Assembly (NCBI GenBank): GCA_015062205.1
Contig: SUVB01000037.1
Span: 1-64,000 of the forward strand
Direction of reading: 5' to 3'
Origin: Desulfovibrio desulfuricans
Lineage (GTDB): Bacteria; Desulfobacterota; Desulfovibrionia; Desulfovibrionales; Desulfovibrionaceae
Length of the DNA: 64,000 nt
Shown here: piece by piece, positions 1 through 8,743 of the stretch
How the letters are laid out: the number at the start of each line of letters is the position of its first letter
Position numbering within the stretch: the first letter of the stretch is position 1
The notes under the pieces: model-generated
What the model was told of the DNA's origin: nothing
The model's input: only the letters and a program-made list of their open reading frames with translations
Databases searched by the model: none
Made by a program: the position numbers and the translations under genes

Positions 1-1
1 A

Positions 2-169
2 GCCCGCCGCTGGAACGCGCCCAGGGAGTTCCGCCGCACCGCCGCAGATACCGGCAGGGCGGAAGACCGCTACGAAATCCAGAGCGATCTTTACCGCGCC
101 TGCAACGCGGCCCTGTCCGCCGCCGTGGCCGCCCTCTGCGCGTCCGCCGAAGTGGGTGAGTGGGCGTAG
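2..169 (+). CDS. C-terminal fragment of an unidentified element protein
   Basis: An open frame enters from the left edge and closes at TAG 167-169, giving the last 55 residues of a protein whose start lies outside the window. The visible part begins ARRWNAPREF and is rich in Ala and Arg with a helical look. It matches no family I recognise. It precedes the small phage-like genes of the integrated element and is on the same strand, so it is probably another element gene. The reading could be wrong because only one end is visible. Confidence 0.4.
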   Translation, partial: ARRWNAPREFRRTAADTGRAEDRYEIQSDLYRACNAALSAAVAALCASAEVGEWA

Positions 170-221
170 GGGCTTGACTTCGGAGCGGTATGCCGTACCG
201 TGAATATGACAGGGAGGCCGT

Positions 222-500
222 ATGACCGCCATCACATTTGATACGTTGGAATACAGCAAGACATTGCAGGACGCGGGTATTGCCGCCGCTCAGGCGGATG
301 CCTTGGCCAAGGCTCAGAAAAAGGCTCTTGACCAGATGGTCGCCGCCAAGGAACTGGCCACGAAGATGGATTTGCTTCAGGCGAAGATGGAACTTGCTGA
401 AAAGATGGATGCCATCAAGCATGACACAATCCGCTGGCTTATTGGCATAGCCTTTGCCCAAACCGCCCTCATCGTGGCCGTGCTGGCCTATGTGAAGTAG
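222..500 (+). CDS. DUF1640-like coiled-coil membrane protein
   Basis: A 92-residue protein with a start well supported by the GGAGG-like site just before ATG 222. Residues 1-30 (FDTLEYSKTLQDAGIAAAQA) resemble the N-terminus of DUF1640 proteins. The middle is a charged, heptad-like coiled coil with repeated KMD/KME units, and the last 20 or so residues form a single hydrophobic helix ending in Lys. This is the family layout of a tail-anchored coiled-coil protein. Bacterial members are common in phages and mobile elements and have no settled function. A terminator follows directly. Confidence 0.6.
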   Translation: MTAITFDTLEYSKTLQDAGIAAAQADALAKAQKKALDQMVAAKELATKMDLLQAKMELAEKMDAIKHDTIRWLIGIAFAQTALIVAVLAYVK

Positions 501-529
501 CACAGGCCCATCCTGACACCTTTATCAAC

Positions 530-556
530 AAGGCCGTCCTTCGGGGCGGCCTTTTT
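530..556 (+). terminator. Intrinsic terminator after the DUF1640-like gene
   Basis: A GC-rich stem GGCCGTCC / GGGCGGCC (one G-T wobble) closes on a UUCG tetraloop and is followed by TTTTT at 552-556. It lies 30 nt after the stop of the upstream gene and ends just before the Shine-Dalgarno site of the next gene, so it separates two transcription units within the element. Confidence 0.8.
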
Positions 557-570
557 CATTGGAGGAGAAT

Positions 571-1041
571 ATGTCCATCCCCATACCCGCCGTGCAGCGC
601 ACCAAGGCGCTGTGGGCGCTCACGCTCCTTGGCGCGCTGCTGGAGGTTTTCAGCGACGTTGCCGTCACAAAGGGCACTGTCGGCACGCAGATGCAGAAGG
701 TCATGCGCTGGCACAAAGCCTGTCAGGCATCGGTTCAGGAACCGGGCTCGGCCTTCTCTTCCGGGGCAAAGCGCGACCTGGACAGGCGGTTTGCCATCGC
801 GGGCCCCTACATGGAAACGGAACACATGCCGCCGGAACAACGCGCGGAACGCTATGCCGCGCTGTGGTGGGCGGCGCTGACGGAAATCGTTTCCGCGCGC
901 GTCATGTGCCCGGAGTTCTGCCGGGCGCGTGCGTGGGCATGGCTGGAACAGACCACGGCCACGGTGGCCGAAAAGATTTTTCTTCCCATGTTCCCCGGCT
1001 GCGACGAGGCCGGAACGAAAATCGCATTGGAGTTGCCGTGA
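571..1041 (+). CDS. Hypothetical element protein
   Basis: 156 residues starting MSIPIPAVQR. ATG 571 is chosen because GGAGGA at 561-566 is well spaced from it; an in-frame TTG at 559 would lie on the ribosome-binding site. The protein looks soluble and helical, with a short hydrophobic stretch at residues 11-25, many Trp and Ala residues in the second half, and Cys at scattered positions. I do not recognise a family. Its stop overlaps the start of the next gene (TGATG at 1039-1043), so the two are probably translationally coupled. Confidence 0.55.
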   Translation: MSIPIPAVQRTKALWALTLLGALLEVFSDVAVTKGTVGTQMQKVMRWHKACQASVQEPGSAFSSGAKRDLDRRFAIAGPYMETEHMPPEQRAERYAALWWAALTEIVSARVMCPEFCRARAWAWLEQTTATVAEKIFLPMFPGCDEAGTKIALELP

Positions 1042-1505
1042 TGACTGACGACCAGCTTGACGACCTTGAGGCGAAGGCCAAGGGCGCGACGCCGGGGCCG
1101 TGGGAAACGGATTATCGCCAACGATATGTTTTTGCTGAAAACGGTGTGAATGTTTGCGAAATCCGTGGATATGGAGACCTCATCCACATGGTTCCTGAAT
1201 GTGAAGTTATTGAGCAGATGCGTAGCAACGGCACTTACATCGCTGCCGCCAACCCCGCCGCCATCCTCGAACTCATTGCCGAGTTGCGGCAGGCAAAAGA
1301 AGAATGTTTGCATCACGAGGACTACATTGCAGAACTTGAACAGTCATCACGGGTGTATGACAAAAGACTAGCAGACATATCAAAATTGCTGGACATCGAA
1401 CATGAGGATGGCAGCTACGCGGAATTGTCCTATATCTACCATTCTGTGAAACGGCTGCAAGAGGAGCTGGAGCAGGTCCGTGCGGAACGGGATTGGCTGG
1501 AGTAG
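1041..1505 (+). CDS. Ea22-like phage protein
   Basis: 154 residues. The N-terminus MTDDQLDDLEAKAKGATPGPW and the block NGTYIAAANPAAILELIAEL are characteristic of Ea22-type proteins of lambdoid phages and related elements, which are of unknown function and accumulate in early regions. The C-terminal 60 residues are a predicted coiled coil with acidic and basic heptads ending QVRAERDWLE. The start overlaps the stop of the preceding gene by one base pair set (TGATG). The next gene begins with a very similar N-terminus, which suggests local duplication. Confidence 0.65.
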   Translation: MTDDQLDDLEAKAKGATPGPWETDYRQRYVFAENGVNVCEIRGYGDLIHMVPECEVIEQMRSNGTYIAAANPAAILELIAELRQAKEECLHHEDYIAELEQSSRVYDKRLADISKLLDIEHEDGSYAELSYIYHSVKRLQEELEQVRAERDWLE

Positions 1506-1546
1506 CAGCTTGAAGAGTCTCGATGAAGCTGTCGAGGGAGGCACTA

Positions 1547-1810
1547 ATGACTGATGAACAACTTAATACTTTAGAGTTAGAGATTGCGGAGGGTGACTAT
1601 ATAGCTGTCTCTCGCCCGCGACGCATTCTTGGCCTCATTGCCGAACTGCGGCAGGCGCGGGCGGAGCGGGATTGGTTGGCAAAGGAAAATCGATATGCTC
1701 CCTGTGAGCTTGGCAGGAAATGTTTGCATCCCGACGGCCGCTTCATTTGTGACTCGGCTAAATGTTGGCTCGAACTCGCCGCCAAGGAGGCCACATGTCA
1801 GAAGAATTGA
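1547..1810 (+). CDS. Short Ea22-like paralogue
   Basis: 87 residues starting MTDEQLNTLE; ATG 1547 is preceded by GAGGGAGG at 1534-1541, better than the upstream in-frame ATG at 1523. The segment RPRRILGLIAELRQARAERDWLAKEN repeats the Ea22-like core of the preceding gene in shortened form. The second half has several Cys residues (CELGRKCLHPDG, CDSAKCW) that could bind zinc. The last residues KEATCQKN are encoded by a 34-bp sequence repeated at the end of the next gene, and the gene overlaps that gene by 16 nt. Confidence 0.55.
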   Translation: MTDEQLNTLELEIAEGDYIAVSRPRRILGLIAELRQARAERDWLAKENRYAPCELGRKCLHPDGRFICDSAKCWLELAAKEATCQKN

Positions 1811-1811
1811 A
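1778..1811 (+). repeat. 34-bp direct repeat, copy 1
   Basis: A perfect 34-bp repeat, also found at 2113-2146, 335 bp apart. Each copy carries the last codons of one gene, the GGAGG ribosome-binding site, the ATG of the next gene and the out-of-phase stop of the first. The repeat is therefore a complete gene junction that has been copied. Confidence 0.9.
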
Positions 1812-2145
1812 ACCTTGCCCTTACTGCAAGGGGACGTATACTTGCATACAAAATGTCCAGACTGGGGGACATCAATCCACATGCTGTTGCGGCATGACTG
1901 GGCCGATAATGGCAACGGAACAAGAAGCCGCGGAATCTTGGAACGCCCTGCCGCGCCACGCCGACATTGAGCGCGTGGAGCGGGAAAGGGATTGGTTGGC
2001 TGCAATGTTGTCCGAGGCTTGCGCTCGAAACGGTAGCTGCCCGTTCACGCATTGGCATTGTGGAATTAAGCAACTCTCGTGTTCCAGTGCTTGCGTACAA
2101 GATTGGCTCGCCGCCGCCAAGGAGGCCACATGTCAGAAGAATTGA
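1795..2145 (+). CDS. Lar-family zinc-ribbon protein (restriction alleviation-like)
   Basis: 116 residues starting MSEELKPCPYCK, with GGAGG at 1786-1790 as ribosome-binding site. The order CPYC, a second cysteine group CCCG with GMTGP, then an AAESWNALP motif is the Lar/RalR pattern of small zinc-ribbon proteins. The founding member, Lar of the Rac prophage, relieves type I restriction; most relatives are named by similarity only. The C-terminus adds a linker (RVERERDWLAAML) also seen in the Ea22-like neighbours and ends with the repeated KEATCQKN. Assignment to the family is good; activity is not shown. Confidence 0.65.
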   Translation: MSEELKPCPYCKGTYTCIQNVQTGGHQSTCCCGMTGPIMATEQEAAESWNALPRHADIERVERERDWLAAMLSEACARNGSCPFTHWHCGIKQLSCSSACVQDWLAAAKEATCQKN

Positions 2146-2146
2146 A
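2113..2146 (+). repeat. 34-bp direct repeat, copy 2
   Basis: Second perfect copy of the gene-junction repeat described at 1778-1811. It fuses the same KEATCQKN tail to the first Lar-like gene and provides the same start (MSEEL) for the second Lar-like gene. Confidence 0.9.
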
Positions 2147-2534
2147 GCTGCTGCCGTGCCCAAATGATTGCAAGCACGGGTTGGTCAATGTGTTTGAATA
2201 TCCATCTGGAAATCCTGAAGAAAGCCGCGACCTCTATCAGGTTGCCTGCGCTTGTGGCGTGCGCGGCCCCATGAAAGATTCACGAAAGGCCGCCGTCGCT
2301 GCCTGGAACGCCCTGCCGCGCCGCCTGCGCTGGACGAAGGAGAAGCCTACGGAGCCGGGGTGGTATCTATACAGGTCAAAAGAATCACGCAGCATATGTG
2401 AAATTCACACCACCTATGGTATTCCGGGGTTATTCTGCTCCATTCTTTTTGGTGAGGAAGCTGTACCTTTATCAAAAGTGAATGGCGAATGGGCAGGCCC
2501 CATTCCGGAGCCGGAGGAAGCTCATGCTGAATGA
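2130..2534 (+). CDS. Second Lar-like zinc-ribbon protein with C-terminal DUF551-like part
   Basis: 134 residues starting MSEELKLLPCPND, with GGAGG at 2121-2125. The N-terminal half repeats the Lar pattern: CPNDC, CACG, then GPMKDSRKAAVAAWNALPRR. From about residue 70 a new segment begins with WTKEKPTEPGWYLYR, the type of start seen in DUF551-like phage domains. The stop at 2532-2534 overlaps the start of the following gene. It is a diverged, extended duplicate of the preceding gene. Function in restriction alleviation is only a family-level suggestion. Confidence 0.55.
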   Translation: MSEELKLLPCPNDCKHGLVNVFEYPSGNPEESRDLYQVACACGVRGPMKDSRKAAVAAWNALPRRLRWTKEKPTEPGWYLYRSKESRSICEIHTTYGIPGLFCSILFGEEAVPLSKVNGEWAGPIPEPEEAHAE

Positions 2535-2907
2535 TGTTGTCACCTTCGGAGAGATGTGCGAAATTCTCCAAATAAAGAAGGCCACCGCCCGCAAGTATTG
2601 GCGGGGCTGGCCTCACTTCTTTGTCATGGGTGGTCGGGACGCACGTTCCGCCCGTTTTGTCGCGCGTGAGGTCATCGAATACTTGGAGCGTGAGAGTGGG
2701 AGTATCGGCGTACAGAGCGGGCGGAGAAAGGCGGTACAAGGCAATCCTGTATGCGGACGGGGCCGCCGTCGCCAGCAAGCGGGGGTTCACGACCAAGAAG
2801 GCAGCGCAACTGTGGATGCAGGAAGCGCGAGCGAACTTGCAGGCGCCTTCGCCAGAGAAGGAAACACGCACGGTCTTCTCATCCGTGGCGCATGCCTACC
2901 TCAATGA
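2524..2907 (+). CDS. Excisionase-like winged-helix protein overlapping the integrase
   Basis: Starts at ATG 2524 with GGAGGAAG just upstream. Residues 1-57 (VTFGEMCEILQIKKATARKY ... FVAREVIEYLER) look like an AlpA/MerR-type excisionase DNA-binding domain: a helix-turn-helix followed by a wing with a conserved Arg-rich end. The frame then stays open to 2907, but from 2690 the DNA also encodes the integrase in another frame and the predicted tail is low-quality (many Arg, Gly). Only the first 57 residues are convincing. It may work as recombination directionality factor for the adjacent integrase. Confidence 0.5.
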   Translation: MLNDVVTFGEMCEILQIKKATARKYWRGWPHFFVMGGRDARSARFVAREVIEYLERESGSIGVQSGRRKAVQGNPVCGRGRRRQQAGVHDQEGSATVDAGSASELAGAFAREGNTHGLLIRGACLPQ

Positions 2908-3823
2908 CACCGAGGTGCGCCGCCAGCACAACACCTATGTTTACAAACGCGCAACCGCAAACCGCCTCCTTGCTTTCATGGGCGGCGACTTCCCCTTGGA
3001 CGATCTCACTCCTTACACCATCGACGCATATATGGCCGAACAGCTCCGCAAGCGCGGGGCGAAGTCTGCGAACCGAGACGCGCGCGAGCTGAAGTCCATC
3101 CTGAATTGGGGGATGCGCAAGGGGCTGTGCGCATCAAATCCTTTCCAGCTTACAGAACGCTTTGCGGAAGAAAAGTTCCAGCGATACGTCCCCCCGGCGG
3201 AGGACATTCGGAAGGTCTTTGCCGTCGCTGAAGGCCAGGAGCGGGATTTCCTCCTGCTCCTCTATTTCACCGGCGCACGGCTTTCAGAAGTGTGCAATCT
3301 CCGCTGGGAGGACGTGAATTTTCAGGACAAGACACTCCGCCTGTGGACACGCAAGCGCCAGGGCGGCGGGCATGAGGCAAGGACAATGGCAATGGTTCCG
3401 GCCCTTGAACGCATGCTCGCTGACAGGGTAAAAGCCGAGGACTGTCATCCTGCACTTGTTTTCACGAACCCCACCAGGGGGGGGCTCATGTCCAAGCAAA
3501 CCCCGTGGGTATACCGGCTCCTGCCAGCCCTTTGCGACCGCGCCGGGGTGCGCCGATTCACCTTCCATTGCATCCGTCATTTTGTGGCAACGCGCCTCAA
3601 GGACAGCAGACAGGCGACGCCTTTTCAGATCCAGGCGTTCCTGGGACACAAGAACCTGTCCACGACCGAGCGGTACCTTCACGATCTGGATGTGGACAGG
3701 GGCGTCGCCACCCTCCTCGAAAACCCCATCCGCGACAAAATCGAACCACAAATCGAACCACAAGCCGACGGGCCAAAGGAAAGGGGCCTTTCGGTATTTC
3801 CCGAAAAGCCCCGTGTTTCATAG
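2690..3823 (+). CDS. Site-specific tyrosine recombinase (integrase)
   Basis: 377 residues from GTG 2690, chosen because the encoded VRVGVSAYRAGGERRYKAIL is a usual N-terminus of this integrase group and GGAG lies 4 nt upstream; longer in-frame starts exist (2621) but read through the excisionase-like gene. The core-binding domain covers about residues 60-160. The catalytic set is complete: Arg197 (GARLSEV), His293 and Arg296 (HCIRH), His320 (LGHKN) and Tyr329 (ERYLHD). It catalyses integration and excision of the element. Its stop lies 2 nt from the CCA end of tRNA-Ser, the likely attachment site. Confidence 0.9.
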   Translation: MRVGVSAYRAGGERRYKAILYADGAAVASKRGFTTKKAAQLWMQEARANLQAPSPEKETRTVFSSVAHAYLNDTEVRRQHNTYVYKRATANRLLAFMGGDFPLDDLTPYTIDAYMAEQLRKRGAKSANRDARELKSILNWGMRKGLCASNPFQLTERFAEEKFQRYVPPAEDIRKVFAVAEGQERDFLLLLYFTGARLSEVCNLRWEDVNFQDKTLRLWTRKRQGGGHEARTMAMVPALERMLADRVKAEDCHPALVFTNPTRGGLMSKQTPWVYRLLPALCDRAGVRRFTFHCIRHFVATRLKDSRQATPFQIQAFLGHKNLSTTERYLHDLDVDRGVATLLENPIRDKIEPQIEPQADGPKERGLSVFPEKPRVS

Positions 3824-3824
3824 G

Positions 3825-3920
<96 letters not shown>

Positions 3921-3959
3921 GCAGAGTTCCGCACTACAGGCGGCCGGATACAGGGTTGC

Positions 3960-3988
3960 ATGCTATGCCAGAACCGGGCGGCTGTCAA
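3960..3988 (-). promoter_or_regulatory. Sigma-70 promoter of tRNA-Ser
   Basis: Reverse strand shows a consensus -35 TTGACA (3988-3983), a 17-bp spacer and -10 TAGCAT (3965-3960). The expected start of transcription is about 33 nt before the tRNA 5' end at 3920. Confidence 0.75.
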
Positions 3989-4142
3989 GTGTGGTGCGCA
4001 TTTCACCGGGAAAAGGCCTGCTGCGGCGCGTGGCTTCGGACTGTCGGCGGCCTGCAGCGCGGCGTGCCGTGCAGGAAGCTGCGCGCCGGCCCGGTTTGCG
4101 CCGCCCTGCCGGGCGCCGCCGGGAAGCGTGCGGCGCATTGCA

Positions 4143-4171
4143 TTGATTCTTGCGGCAGCTTGACGTAGGCT
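4143..4171 (+). promoter_or_regulatory. Possible glnS promoter
   Basis: TTGATT at 4143-4148, 17-bp spacer, TAGGCT at 4166-4171, ending 36 nt before the glnS start. The -35 matches four of six consensus bases and the -10 three, so it is only a candidate. Confidence 0.35.
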
Positions 4172-4207
4172 GACCACCCACGACAACAACGAAGAAGGGA
4201 GCGCGTC

Positions 4208-5941
4208 ATGACCTCTGAACAGACCAGCAATCCTGCCGTTCCAGCCGCGCAGGGCGTTGCGGACGAAGCCGCCAAGGCGGGGCCGGACTTCATCCGCGTC
4301 CGCATCATGGAAGACCGGGCCGCCGGTCGTTTCGACGGCAGGGTGCATACGCGCTTCCCTCCGGAGCCCAACGGCTACCTGCATCTGGGGCATGCCAAGT
4401 CCATCTGTCTCAATTTCGGCGTGGCGCGCGAATTCGGCGGCCGGTGCAATCTGCGTTTTGACGACACCAACCCCACCAAGGAAGAGACGGAATATGTGGA
4501 GTCCATCCGCGAGGATGTGCGCTGGCTGGGCGGCGAGTGGGACGACCGCGAATTTTACGCCTCCAACTATTTTGAGCGGCTCTACGAGTATGCCGAGCAG
4601 CTCATCAGGATGGGCAAGGCCTATGTGGACGATCTCTCGGCGGACGAGATCCGCGAATACCGCGGCACGTTGACGCAGCCCGGCCGCGAGAGCCCCTGGC
4701 GCAACCGCAGCGTGGAGGAGAATCTCGACCTTTTCCGGCGCATGCGCGCTGGCGAGTTCGCTGACGGGGAAAAGGTGCTGCGCGCCAAGATAGACATGGC
4801 CTCGCCCAACATGGTCATGCGCGATCCCACGCTGTACCGCATCCGCCATGCGGAACACCATCGCACGGGCAGGGCGTGGTGCATCTATCCCATGTATGAC
4901 TACACGCACTGCCTTTCGGATTCCATTGAGGGCATCACGCATTCGCTCTGCACGCTGGAATTTGTCAACAACCGCGAGCTGTACGACTGGGTGCTGGACA
5001 CGCTGGGCGTGTACCATCCGCAGCAGATCGAGTTTGCGCGGCTGAATGTCACCTACACGGTGCTTTCCAAGCGCAAGCTTATCCAGCTGGTGCGGGAGGG
5101 CTATGTCTCCGGCTGGGACGACCCGCGCATGCCCACGCTGAGCGGCATGCGCCGCCGGGGCATCCCGCCCGAGGCCCTGCGCGAATTCTGCGCCCGCATC
5201 GGTCTGGCCCGTGCCGACTCCACCGTGGAATACTCCATGCTGGAATTCTGCGTGCGTGAATGGCTCAACGACCACACGCCGCGCCTCATGGCCGTGCTGG
5301 ACCCCATCAAGGTGGTCATCGAGAACTATCCCGAAGGGCAGGTGGAGGAGTTCGACATGCCCTGCCACCCGGAGGACCCCTCCTACGGCAGCCGCAAGGT
5401 CCCCTTCTCGCGCGAGCTCTACATTGAGCGTGACGACTTCCGGCCGGACCCGCCCAAAAAGTATCACCGCCTTTCCCCCGGCGCCGAGGTGCGCCTGCGC
5501 TACGCCTACTTCATCACCTGCCGCGAGGCCGTGCTGGACGAGGAGGGCAGGGTGCGCGAGCTGCGTTGCGTCTATGACCCGGAAAGCCGGGGCGGCCAGA
5601 GCCCGGACGGGCGCAAGGTCAAGGGCACCATCCACTGGGTTTCGGCGGCGCGCGCCGTGCCCGTCGAGGTGCGCCTGTACGGTCGGCTTTTTGCTGTGGA
5701 GAACCCTGACGACGCGCCCGAGGGCAAGACCTTTCTGGACAATCTGGCTCCGGATTCGCTCAAGGTCGTGCGCGGCCTGATGGAACCGGCTCTGGCCGCC
5801 CTGAAGCCCGGCGACAGGGTGCAGTTCGAGCGTCTGGGCTATTTCTGCAAGGACAGGGACAGTTCGGACGTGCTGCCCGTATTCAATCGCACGGTCACGT
5901 TGCGCGACACCTGGGCCAAGCTGGAGAAGAAGGGCGAGTAG
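4208..5941 (+). CDS. glnS: Glutaminyl-tRNA synthetase
   Basis: 577 residues, usual length for bacterial GlnRS. It charges tRNA-Gln with glutamine using ATP. Class I signatures are present: [15 protein letters not shown] at 51-65 (HLGH for HIGH) and VLSKRKL at 285-291 (KMSKS equivalent). The C-terminal half carries the two-barrel anticodon-binding domain, recognisable by EVRLYGRLF and the final [16 protein letters not shown] precedes ATG 4208. Presence of a separate GlnRS next to a GluRS means glutaminylation here need not use the transamidation route. The gene is alone, with a terminator after it. Confidence 0.96.
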   Translation: MTSEQTSNPAVPAAQGVADEAAKAGPDFIRVRIMEDRAAGRFDGRVHTRFPPEPNGYLHLGHAKSICLNFGVAREFGGRCNLRFDDTNPTKEETEYVESIREDVRWLGGEWDDREFYASNYFERLYEYAEQLIRMGKAYVDDLSADEIREYRGTLTQPGRESPWRNRSVEENLDLFRRMRAGEFADGEKVLRAKIDMASPNMVMRDPTLYRIRHAEHHRTGRAWCIYPMYDYTHCLSDSIEGITHSLCTLEFVNNRELYDWVLDTLGVYHPQQIEFARLNVTYTVLSKRKLIQLVREGYVSGWDDPRMPTLSGMRRRGIPPEALREFCARIGLARADSTVEYSMLEFCVREWLNDHTPRLMAVLDPIKVVIENYPEGQVEEFDMPCHPEDPSYGSRKVPFSRELYIERDDFRPDPPKKYHRLSPGAEVRLRYAYFITCREAVLDEEGRVRELRCVYDPESRGGQSPDGRKVKGTIHWVSAARAVPVEVRLYGRLFAVENPDDAPEGKTFLDNLAPDSLKVVRGLMEPALAALKPGDRVQFERLGYFCKDRDSSDVLPVFNRTVTLRDTWAKLEKKGE

Positions 5942-6043
5942 GGCGCGCCGCAGCGCCTGCGGGCAAGCGGCGGCCGGGGATGACCCCCTGCCCGCGCGGC
6001 ATGCGCAGGGCGTGCGCCGACGGCAGGCCTGCACGAAAAACAG

Positions 6044-6080
6044 CGGCGCTCCGACCGGAAAGGCCGGAAGCGCCGTTTTT
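6044..6080 (+). terminator. Bidirectional terminator between glnS and argB
   Basis: An imperfect hairpin (CGGCGCT...AGCGCCG with inner CCGG pairs) is followed by TTTTT on the forward strand; AAAAAC just before it gives a U tract on the reverse strand as well. It lies between the convergent ends of glnS and argB and can serve both. Confidence 0.7.
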
Positions 6081-6165
6081 GCAGTGTTTCCGTCCCGAAA
6101 CGGCGGGAGCGGGCTACCGCCGCGTCATCCGCGGCGTTTGGCGGAACGTCGCGCGTGCGTCAGCC

Positions 6166-6948
6166 CTACTTGTTGACCACCGTGCCGAGCGGCGCATCGT
6201 CCAGCAGATAGCGGCGCAGGCTTGAGGGCGCGCGCCCGTCCAGAATCAGGGCATGTCGGCACCCCGCGCCCAGAGCGTGCAGGCAGGCCTCCACCTTGGG
6301 GATCATGCCGCCGGTGATGACGCCGTCCCGGCGCAGGTTTTCGATTTCCGCGCGGGTCAGGGCGGTGATGAGCCTGCCCTCGGCGTCGAGCACGCCCGGC
6401 ACGTCGGAAATGAGCACAAAGTATTCCGCCTCCAGCGCTCCGGCCAGCGCGCCCGCCGCCGTGTCGGCGTTGATGTTCAGGGCCTGGCCGTCCGGGCCGG
6501 AGGCCACCGGCGCCACCACGGGCACAAAGCCCGCGTCCAGCAGGCTGCGCGGCAGGGCCGGGTCCACGCTGTCCACAGCGCCCACCAGCCCCAGGGCCGG
6601 ATCCTTGACGTGGGCCCGCAGCAGTCCCCCATCCCTGCCGGAAATGCCCGCGGCGCGCGCGCCCTGTTGGGCCAGCTCACCGACGACGGCCTTGTTGACC
6701 TGCCCGCAGAGCACCATTTCCACGGCTTCCATGGTGGCCGCGTCGGTGATGCGCAGGCCGTCCGCAAAGCGGCTTTCGATGTTCAGGCGCTGCAGCAGGG
6801 TCGAGATTTGCGGGCCGCCGCCGTGCACGATGACAAAGCGCATGCCCTGCCTGCCGAGTTGCGCCAGATCGGCGGCGAAGGCCGCGCTGAGTTCGGGCTT
6901 GTCCATGGCGTGGCCGCCGTACTTGATGACGACTGTCGTATGTTGCAT
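6166..6948 (-). CDS. argB: Acetylglutamate kinase
   Basis: 260 residues. It phosphorylates N-acetylglutamate, the second step of arginine synthesis, in the cytoplasm. The start at 6948 (MQHTTVVIKYGGHAM) is preferred to longer in-frame alternatives because conservation begins there and AGGA lies upstream. Family motifs: Lys9 in KYGG, HGGGPQ at 42-47 for substrate binding, the NINADTAAGALAG block, and GGMIPKVEACLHAL near the C-terminus. The canonical length and motif set make this secure. No other arg gene adjoins it; it runs convergent to glnS and divergent from gltX. Confidence 0.95.
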   Translation of the reverse strand: MQHTTVVIKYGGHAMDKPELSAAFAADLAQLGRQGMRFVIVHGGGPQISTLLQRLNIESRFADGLRITDAATMEAVEMVLCGQVNKAVVGELAQQGARAAGISGRDGGLLRAHVKDPALGLVGAVDSVDPALPRSLLDAGFVPVVAPVASGPDGQALNINADTAAGALAGALEAEYFVLISDVPGVLDAEGRLITALTRAEIENLRRDGVITGGMIPKVEACLHALGAGCRHALILDGRAPSSLRRYLLDDAPLGTVVNK

Positions 6949-7221
6949 CCGGGAGATCCTTTGAAAAAACGCGCGGCAACCGTCCGGGCTGCAGCCGGGA
7001 CGCCGCACGGAACTGTTTGCAGCAGGCAGAAAGGCTACCATGCCCCACGGCGGCGCGCAAGCCGGCGATGCGGACGCGCGGGGCAGGCGCGGCATGCCGC
7101 GTGTTGCCGATATGGGGAAAAACGCCTATCCTCCATGATACGGCAGCACAGCGGAGCGCTTGACAGCGGCGCGCCCATGCGCCACCTTCCCCCCAACGCC
7201 ATTTTTCGCAAGGACAGCATC

Positions 7222-8613
7222 ATGACGCACGTGGTTACCCGTTTCGCTCCCAGCCCCACGGGGCATCTGCACATCGGCGGCGCGCGCACCGCCATTTTCT
7301 GCTGGCTGCTGGCCCGTCACTACGGCGGGCAGTTTCATCTGCGCATTGAGGATACGGATCTGCTCCGTTCCAAGCAGGAATACACGGATTCCATCCTCGC
7401 CTCCATGCGCTGGCTCGGGCTGGACTGGGACGGCGAGCTCACCTACCAGACGCAGCGCGCCGATGTGTACAGCCGCTATGTGGACAAGCTGCTGGAAAGC
7501 GGCCATGCCTACTGGTGCGACTGCACGCCGGAAGAAGTGGAGGCCATGCGCGAGGCGGCCCGGCAGCAGGGCCTCAAGCCGCGCTACAACGGGCGCTGCC
7601 GCGAGCGCGGCCTCGGTCCCGGCGAGGGGCGCTGCGTGCGCCTCAAGACGCCGCCGGCGGGCAAGGTGGTCTTTGACGACATGGTCAAGGGGCGCATCGC
7701 CGTGGATGTCTCCGAGCTGGACGACATGGTCATCCGCCGGGCCGACGGCATGCCCACCTACAACATGGCCGTTGTGGTGGACGATTACGAGATGGGCATC
7801 ACCCACGTCATCCGCGGCGACGACCATGTTTCCAACACGCCGCGCCAGATTCTCATCTACGAGGCTCTGGGCCTGCCCGTGCCCACGTTCGGCCATGTGC
7901 CCATGATTCTCGGGCCGGACAAGCAGAAGCTCTCCAAGCGGCACGGCGCGCGGGCGGTCATTGAATACCAGCGCGACGGCCTGCTGCCGCAGGCGCTCGT
8001 CAATTATCTGGTGCGCCTGGGCTGGTCCCACGGCAACCAGGAGCTGTTCAGCAGGGAAGAACTCATCGAATTTTTTGACGGCAAGAACCTCAACCCGGCG
8101 TCCGCCGCCTTTGACCCCGCCAAGCTGGAGTGGTGCAACGCCCACTATATGCGCGAGATGCCGCTGGAAGAGCTGGCCGGGCTCGCGGCCCCCTTCGTGC
8201 GGGAGGCCGGGCTGGGCGATTTGCCGCAGGAGCGGCTCCTGCCGCTGTGCGTCATGTTCCGCGAGCGGGCCAACAACCTCAAGGCTCTGGCCGAGGCCTT
8301 CCGCCCGCTGGTGATCCCCGCCGCCGAGCTGGCCTATGCGGAAAAGGACGCCAACAAGCACTTCACCGACGCGGGCAGGGAACACCTGCGCCGGCTCGCG
8401 GCCGTCTTCGCCGCCTGCGAGCCCTTCACGGCCGAGGCGCTGGATGCCGCGCTCAACGCCTATGTGGCCGACAACGGCCTGAAATTCAAGGAAGTGGCCC
8501 CGCCCCTGCGCACGGCCCTCATGGGCTTCATGGGCGGCTCGCACCTCAAGGACATCATGGCCTTTCTGGGCCGGGAGGAAACCCTTGCGCGGCTGAAGCG
8601 GGCGGCCGGGTAG
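7222..8613 (+). CDS. gltX: Glutamyl-tRNA synthetase
   Basis: 463 residues. It attaches glutamate to tRNA-Glu. ATG 7222 is preceded by AAGGAC and starts [20 protein letters not shown], the standard N-terminus. The HIGH-type motif is HIGG at 17-20 and the KMSKS-type motif is KLSKR at 236-240. A four-Cys zinc-site region lies around residues 98-120 (CDCTPEE ... CRERG). Length agrees with bacterial GluRS. It stands alone, separated from argB by a 273-bp divergent intergenic region in which I found no convincing promoter. Confidence 0.95.
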   Translation: MTHVVTRFAPSPTGHLHIGGARTAIFCWLLARHYGGQFHLRIEDTDLLRSKQEYTDSILASMRWLGLDWDGELTYQTQRADVYSRYVDKLLESGHAYWCDCTPEEVEAMREAARQQGLKPRYNGRCRERGLGPGEGRCVRLKTPPAGKVVFDDMVKGRIAVDVSELDDMVIRRADGMPTYNMAVVVDDYEMGITHVIRGDDHVSNTPRQILIYEALGLPVPTFGHVPMILGPDKQKLSKRHGARAVIEYQRDGLLPQALVNYLVRLGWSHGNQELFSREELIEFFDGKNLNPASAAFDPAKLEWCNAHYMREMPLEELAGLAAPFVREAGLGDLPQERLLPLCVMFRERANNLKALAEAFRPLVIPAAELAYAEKDANKHFTDAGREHLRRLAAVFAACEPFTAEALDAALNAYVADNGLKFKEVAPPLRTALMGFMGGSHLKDIMAFLGREETLARLKRAAG

Positions 8614-8743
8614 GACGGGAAAAGGGAATTGCCGCCCAAAATACTTGCAGGGACTTGGACATTGTGCCCGTGAAAGATATTCATGGTTCGGACTCTGCAC
8701 ATATAACATGTTGAAAGTAACCTGTTCCAGGGGAGCAGGACGG

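Noticed and set aside
186-200. Inverted repeat CGGTAtgccgTACCG with TTGACT upstream, as possible operator/promoter
   Set aside because: No -10 at acceptable spacing from TTGACT, and a 5-bp repeat is expected by chance at this size.
7160-7188. TTGACA at 7160-7165 as gltX promoter
   Set aside because: The -10 position reads CACCTT or similar at any acceptable spacing.
8645-8708. Possible promoter hexamers before gmd (TTGGAC, TATAAC)
   Set aside because: None pair at 16-18 bp spacing with good matches; left uncalled.
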